A stretch of DNA of 18,409 bases from Capsulimonas sp. (GTDB lineage Bacteria > Armatimonadota > Armatimonadia > Armatimonadales > Capsulimonadaceae): contig JAOQAA010000584.1 in NCBI GenBank assembly GCA_025963815.1, positions 1 to 18,409 on the forward strand, in the 5' to 3' direction. The notes under the pieces are model-generated. The model worked only from the letters and a program-made list of their open reading frames with translations, had not been told where the DNA came from and did no database searches. How positions within the stretch are numbered: position 1 is the stretch's first letter; the number at the start of each line of letters is the position of its first letter. This document shows, piece after piece, positions 14,354-18,409 of this stretch. Made by a program: the position numbers and the translations under genes.

Positions 14354-16545
14354 AACAGCCAACACTCGATCAGCTCTTCCGTACGACGATGGATCTATTC
14401 GCGCGGCCACACTCATTTGCCGCCGGCCTAGACTGGATCGACCGCGTCCTGCCCCACTTCACGGCTGCGTGCTGCGACGCCGTGGCGGAGGGGACGGATG
14501 ATACCCTGAAGGCGTGGCGTGAATGGCTGACGGGAACAGGGGGCGAGGCGATCCGCGAAGCTGGCGACGCGGAAACCTTTCTTTGGCGGCGCGCTTGGTT
14601 AACTCTGCTTATCAACACAGCCATAGATCTGCGTAAGGACAACTCTTTTCGTGACGATGCGGCCCGTAAAAACCTCGCGTCGACGCTGGCGGAACGAGGG
14701 ATCGCTCCTTTCGCGACTTTCCCGCCTGCATTTTGGCGCGCCACCGTAGAGATGCTTGCAGGAAGCACCGCGCAGGCATTCATCGCTTCAGACTTTGGAA
14801 CGCGCGGTCGCGGTCGTTTTGCGGACGGTAATATTGCGCCACATCCACCCATCACGATCGCATTTCCTCTTGTGCTCTCAGAGCAAATGGTCGTAGGCGG
14901 CGAGAGCATCAATGTCCTGGTAGCGAATCTCAAGCTGGAATTCTCGCCATTCGGCGATGGACAGATCTTTCCAGATCCCGCCCAAATGGCGATACGCTGC
15001 TTTGATCCTCGGTTCGGCGGTATCTTCGCCCAAGCGGCAGAAATGGTCCTGCGTCATATTGCGCCCACGCCTCCGCCATCCGTGAGCGTTCGTCTCATCG
15101 CTCGCAAACCCGAACACGAAGTCTTTCTGCAAAAATTGGTCCTGCGCGGAGGTTCGGCCGGCGGGGCGTTGGCGATGGCCTTCTACGCGATGGCGCAAAG
15201 GCGGACAATCGACCAGAACCTCGCGGTTTCATTCGCGCTGGCTGGCGCGGACGAGACCGCCACCGACAACTTTTGCCACGCTGTGGGTGGCGCTTATGAG
15301 AAAGCTCGCGGATGCGCCAGAGAGAACATCAAGACTCTGGTGGTATCCACCGAACAGGCAAGCCAAGTCGGGTTCTATGGTCATCTGCAGAGCGTGGTGA
15401 TCGTTGGGGCGATGACGATTGCCGAGGCGTTTCAGCTGGTCGATTCCTCCATGGTCGTCGCCGCGCCTCCCACGTTGGTCTCTATCACCGAAGACGGCGG
15501 AGTACTGCCGCTCGGATCGCCGCTTTATTTGGAGCGGCGATCCGATCAGGCGTTCCACGCAGCCCTTGATGTCCGCCCGATGATCGTGCTGGTGAAGGGA
15601 CCACGGCAGATCGGCAAGACATCGTTACTCGTGCGCGGCGTTGATCGCGCTCGGCAAAGCGGAGCGAAGTTAGTTTACGTGGATCTACAGAGCATTGGAC
15701 GCGACGGGTTGCGGACCCAACGAGACCTGTTTTCCGCGCTGTCCCGGATCTTCGCGCGGGAGCTTGGCCTGGACGTCACGATGGACGATATGTACGACGA
15801 CCGTGACGGCCCCAATAAGAACTTCGAAAACTTCCTATTCAAGCATGTCCTCGGCTCACCGGTGATCTGGTTTATGGACGAAGTGGACCGTCTCTTCGAC
15901 TTCGACTTCTACACCGATGTCTTCAGTTTAATGCGCTCCTGGCACAACCGCCGCCCAGTCCACTCGGAACTAGCGAACCTCACCCTCGTACTCTCTTACG
16001 CCACAGAAACACATCTGCTGATCGAAGACATCTATCAGTCGCCGTTCAACGTGGGCGTGAAGGTAGAGCTGGAGGATTTCAGGCTCGAACAAGTCGCCGA
16101 ACTCAACAATCGCCTGCATTGCCCACTGAAGAGCGACGAGGAACGTCAGCACTTCTATGGACTTGTGGGCGGGCATCCCCATCTGGTCTGCCGTGGCCTC
16201 TCCTGGATGTCACAAGAGGGAAAGGGTATTGATGCATTTGCAGAGCAGGCCAGCCGGGACAACGGTCCATTCGGCGCGCACCTGCGCAGGCTTCGAATGC
16301 TGTCGCATAACCCAGACCAGCTGGGCGCGATCCAGGATCTCCTCAGCGGCAAACCATGCCGCAGCGCCGACGCCTTTCTGCACCTGCGGAGCGCGGGCGT
16401 ACTGGTGGGCGACGACTGCCGCAATGCGGAGATGCGCTGCCGGATCTACGCCGACTATCTGAGAGGTCATATTCTTCCAGGTAAGGCCACGCAGCCCCCA
16501 AAAACCGCACTCTGGTGGCGGAAACTTTGGAGGGCGGCGCCGTGA
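14350..16545 (+). CDS. Lon-like Ser/Lys protease domain fused to an AAA_35 (STAND-like) ATPase
   Basis: A 731-residue protein. Residues 1 to about 180 are helical and unassigned. About 185-367 match the Lon protease fold: strands (VLVANLKLEFSPFGDG), GGSAGG with candidate nucleophile S269, then VGGAYEKARG with K318, 49 residues later (43 in E. coli Lon), IKTLVVSTEQ, and a closing TIAEAFQLV. From about 385 an AAA_35 ATPase follows: Walker A GPRQIGKT (417-424), Walker B IWFMDEVDRL (D510, E511), then SPFNVGVKVELEDF and GGHPHLV, typical of the family. The protease lies before the ATPase, the reverse of Lon. The start is TTG overlapping the previous stop (TTGA); ATG at 14389 is the alternative. Probably cytosolic; a nucleotide-gated protease is the inferred function. 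Confidence 0.8.
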   Translation: MKQPTLDQLFRTTMDLFARPHSFAAGLDWIDRVLPHFTAACCDAVAEGTDDTLKAWREWLTGTGGEAIREAGDAETFLWRRAWLTLLINTAIDLRKDNSFRDDAARKNLASTLAERGIAPFATFPPAFWRATVEMLAGSTAQAFIASDFGTRGRGRFADGNIAPHPPITIAFPLVLSEQMVVGGESINVLVANLKLEFSPFGDGQIFPDPAQMAIRCFDPRFGGIFAQAAEMVLRHIAPTPPPSVSVRLIARKPEHEVFLQKLVLRGGSAGGALAMAFYAMAQRRTIDQNLAVSFALAGADETATDNFCHAVGGAYEKARGCARENIKTLVVSTEQASQVGFYGHLQSVVIVGAMTIAEAFQLVDSSMVVAAPPTLVSITEDGGVLPLGSPLYLERRSDQAFHAALDVRPMIVLVKGPRQIGKTSLLVRGVDRARQSGAKLVYVDLQSIGRDGLRTQRDLFSALSRIFARELGLDVTMDDMYDDRDGPNKNFENFLFKHVLGSPVIWFMDEVDRLFDFDFYTDVFSLMRSWHNRRPVHSELANLTLVLSYATETHLLIEDIYQSPFNVGVKVELEDFRLEQVAELNNRLHCPLKSDEERQHFYGLVGGHPHLVCRGLSWMSQEGKGIDAFAEQASRDNGPFGAHLRRLRMLSHNPDQLGAIQDLLSGKPCRSADAFLHLRSAGVLVGDDCRNAEMRCRIYADYLRGHILPGKATQPPKTALWWRKLWRAAP

Positions 16546-18409
16546 AGAACAGCTTCGTCAATCGCGAAACGGAATTCTATGTCGCCGGCGGCAACCTCAT
16601 GCCGGGGGCCCGTTCCTATGTCGTGCGCCCGGCGGACGACGAACTTTTCGAGTCCATCAAAGACGGTCATTACTCCTATGTGCTGACGTCGCGCCAAATG
16701 GGCAAATCGAGCCTGATGCACCGTACGGCAATCCAGCTCCAGGAGTACGGAATTACCCCGATTTTGCTCGACCTGACGTCCATCGGCGCAAATCTCACGG
16801 TCGAACAGTGGTACTTCGGTCTTCTCGCCGAGATTGGAACCCAGCTCGCAATTTCGGAGGACATGGAGCGCTACTGGAAAGAAAACCAGAACCACGGGCC
16901 GCTGTACCGATTTATTCATGCGCTAGACAACATCGCGCTGGCGAAAAGCGACGCGACGCTGGCCATTTTTATCGACGAAATCGACTTCGTGCGCGGTCTG
17001 AAGAACTTTTCGACCGATGAGTTCTTCGCCGCAATTCGCCAGTGCTACAACGCCCGGGCGAACAACGAACGAATGCGCCGGCTCACATTCTGCCTGCTTG
17101 GCGTCGCCACTCCCGCTGACCTGATCCGCGACGTCAATACAACCCCATTCAACATCGGGCGGCAGATTGAACTTACGGATTTTACGCTGGACGAATCGCA
17201 GGCGCTTGCCTCGGAGCTAGACACCGATCCCAAATTAGCTAACCGCAAGCTGGAACGCATCTTTGTCTGGACAAACGGTCACCCCTATCTGACCCAAAAG
17301 CTCTGCCTGGCCCTTTCACAATGCCCCGAATGCTCCCCAGGCGATGTCGATCGGATTTGCCACGAAATGTTTCTTTCCAGCGGCGTGCGCCGTTCGGAAG
17401 ACAACCTGATCTTCGCACATAACACACTGCGCAATGGCTCCGAAGATCCCGCCGCCGTGATCGGCCTCTACCGAAAAGTCCTGGGCGGCAAACGAGTCCC
17501 TCATGATCCCTCAGACCCCGTGCTCGCCCAGCTCCGCCTCGCCGGCGTCGTTCGCGCCGATCGCGGCCGAATACACGTACGAAACAAGATTTATGCGCAA
17601 GTCTTCGACCGGCGGTGGGTCGATGAGAATATGCCGGACGCCGCTCTGAGAAGAGAAAAAGCCGCGTTCCGAAGAGGAGCATGGCGTACGGCGATATTAT
17701 TTTCTAGTTTATTAGCAACCATACTGGTGATTTACAAAATTTACCTCATAAACAAAAGCCTAGAAGCCACTAACGGCATGTTGCACCAAGAACGTGTTAT
17801 CACAGACAAGCGACTTGCCATTGGTAACTTGTCAATTGCCCAGCGCGCTATCGAAGATTCGAACACTCCCAGAGCAATGCAGCTTCTGTCTGAGTGCGAC
17901 GACACAACGAAGAAACGATTTGAGTGGCGATATCTTTGGCGTTTAGTGCACTCAGAAAATCAAGTTTACCAAGGTAGTCATGGAGGTGTTTTAGCCGTAG
18001 GATTCCTCAGTCAGCGCAATTTAGTTTCCATTGATTCCCAAGGTAATGTATTTCTTTGGAACGCCAATAACAGTGAGAATAAATTCTCTTATAAAATCAA
18101 TTATTTGCCTACATCCGCTGCATTCTCCAAGGATGGTCGCTATGCAGCTTCAGGTGATGCAAACGGTCAAATTTATCTTTTTAATACGAAGACAGGACGT
18201 CGAATTAGAGAATTTACAAATCATAAGAGTAGAATCACATGTATTTCATTTGCCTCTCACTCAAATAAATTGATCTCAGGCAGCCTCGACGGCTGCACAA
18301 CTGTATGGAATACACAGACCGGCCGCGAGATTGAAAAGATTTCCCGGAAAAACGACGGAGTAGATTGCGCAGTACTATCATCTGATGGGCGTAAAATTGC
18401 AATTGCTTA
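16542..18409 (+). CDS. AAA_35 (STAND-like) ATPase with membrane helix and WD40 repeats, 3'-truncated by window
   Basis: The frame stays open from a GTG at 16542 to the window edge (622 codons seen; no stop). The start overlaps the previous stop (GTGA) and has GGAGG eight bases upstream. Residues about 8-360 form an AAA_35 ATPase: Walker A SRQMGKSS (50-57, K55), Walker B AIFIDEIDFV (D145, E146), TPFNIGRQIELTDF and NGHPYLTQKL. One membrane helix spans about 383-403 (TAILFSSLLATILVIYKIYL). A helical linker ends in FEWRYLWRL, a signature often just ahead of WD40 repeats in planctomycete and verrucomicrobial proteins. From about 477 at least three WD40 repeats follow (NVFLWNA, QIYLFNTKTGR, GCTTVWNTQTGR). 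It probably senses a partner or ligand through the propeller. GC content drops sharply after the helix. Confidence 0.9.
   Translation, partial: MKNSFVNRETEFYVAGGNLMPGARSYVVRPADDELFESIKDGHYSYVLTSRQMGKSSLMHRTAIQLQEYGITPILLDLTSIGANLTVEQWYFGLLAEIGTQLAISEDMERYWKENQNHGPLYRFIHALDNIALAKSDATLAIFIDEIDFVRGLKNFSTDEFFAAIRQCYNARANNERMRRLTFCLLGVATPADLIRDVNTTPFNIGRQIELTDFTLDESQALASELDTDPKLANRKLERIFVWTNGHPYLTQKLCLALSQCPECSPGDVDRICHEMFLSSGVRRSEDNLIFAHNTLRNGSEDPAAVIGLYRKVLGGKRVPHDPSDPVLAQLRLAGVVRADRGRIHVRNKIYAQVFDRRWVDENMPDAALRREKAAFRRGAWRTAILFSSLLATILVIYKIYLINKSLEATNGMLHQERVITDKRLAIGNLSIAQRAIEDSNTPRAMQLLSECDDTTKKRFEWRYLWRLVHSENQVYQGSHGGVLAVGFLSQRNLVSIDSQGNVFLWNANNSENKFSYKINYLPTSAAFSKDGRYAASGDANGQIYLFNTKTGRRIREFTNHKSRITCISFASHSNKLISGSLDGCTTVWNTQTGREIEKISRKNDGVDCAVLSSDGRKIAIA

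Noticed and set aside
17239..17682. 147-codon minus-strand frame
   Set aside because: It is antisense to the AAA_35 domain of the last gene, which has clear Walker motifs and continuous frame; the Arg-rich translation is a shadow.
18031..18273. 80-codon plus-strand frame near the right edge
   Set aside because: It is out of frame with the WD40 repeats, which continue open through this stretch.
1..18409. CRISPR arrays, tRNA or rRNA genes, insertion sequences
   Set aside because: I saw no regularly spaced repeats, tRNA-like cloverleaf ends, rRNA segments, transposase motifs or terminal inverted repeats with target duplications.
13068..18409. Calling the operon a known anti-phage system such as an Avs-type STAND system
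   Set aside because: The ATPases are AAA_35-like with a Lon-type protease and WD40 repeats plus sigma/anti-sigma genes. No nuclease effector or phage-protein sensor typical of Avs is visible, and no other defence gene is nearby.

Overview
The window is bacterial DNA from an unplaced organism. It is moderately GC-rich overall, with two AT-rich stretches: about 12,540-12,960 and from about 17,690 to the right edge. Densely packed operons, a very large kinase/ATPase/histidine-kinase fusion, an ECF-type sigma factor and STAND-like ATPases with WD40 repeats suggest a large-genome soil-type Gram-negative bacterium. Acidobacteriota, Planctomycetota, Verrucomicrobiota and Armatimonadota all carry such genes. 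No rRNA or ribosomal protein gene is present, so this placement is weak inference.

Region 1 (about 105-5332, minus strand) is a seven-gene operon. In transcription order it encodes a Tat-exported epoxide hydrolase-like alpha/beta hydrolase, a VOC (glyoxalase-fold) protein, a one-cysteine redoxin-like protein, two short-chain dehydrogenases (the second lacking the YxxxK catalytic pair), an NTF2/SnoaL-like protein and a DoxX membrane protein. Most genes have good Shine-Dalgarno sites and short gaps. The set looks like metabolism or detoxification of a reactive or xenobiotic compound; the substrate is unknown.

Region 2 (5333-5693) is a 361-base divergent intergenic region with a plausible extended -10 promoter for region 1.

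Region 3 (5694-12399, plus strand) is a signalling operon: an 1874-residue protein (kinase-like domain, AAA ATPase, long helical region, GAF, PAS, histidine kinase), a receiver-only response regulator and a FixJ/NarL-type response regulator. The kinase-like domain lacks the beta3 lysine and the DFG aspartate, so it is probably a pseudokinase or ligand-binding module. The divergent layout suggests that this system controls region 1.

Region 4 (12400-13067) is intergenic. It holds a 10-bp-stem hairpin, an AT-rich stretch, a decayed alpha/beta-hydrolase C-terminus on the minus strand, and an 18-base match to the T7 promoter flank of common cloning vectors.

Region 5 (13068 to the right edge, plus strand) is the most unusual part. 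Four genes overlap by 1-4 bases: an ECF-like sigma factor, a zinc-finger (ZAS-type) anti-sigma-like protein, a 731-residue protein joining a Lon-like Ser/Lys protease domain to an AAA_35/STAND ATPase, and a second AAA_35 ATPase with one membrane helix and a WD40 propeller that runs off the window. I infer a sense-and-cleave module in which the membrane ATPase/WD40 protein senses, the protease-ATPase executes, and the sigma/anti-sigma pair links it to transcription. It may be a stress or conflict (defence-like) system. I do not know a described system with exactly this composition. The last gene changes sharply in base composition at the membrane helix, which suggests a mosaic origin.
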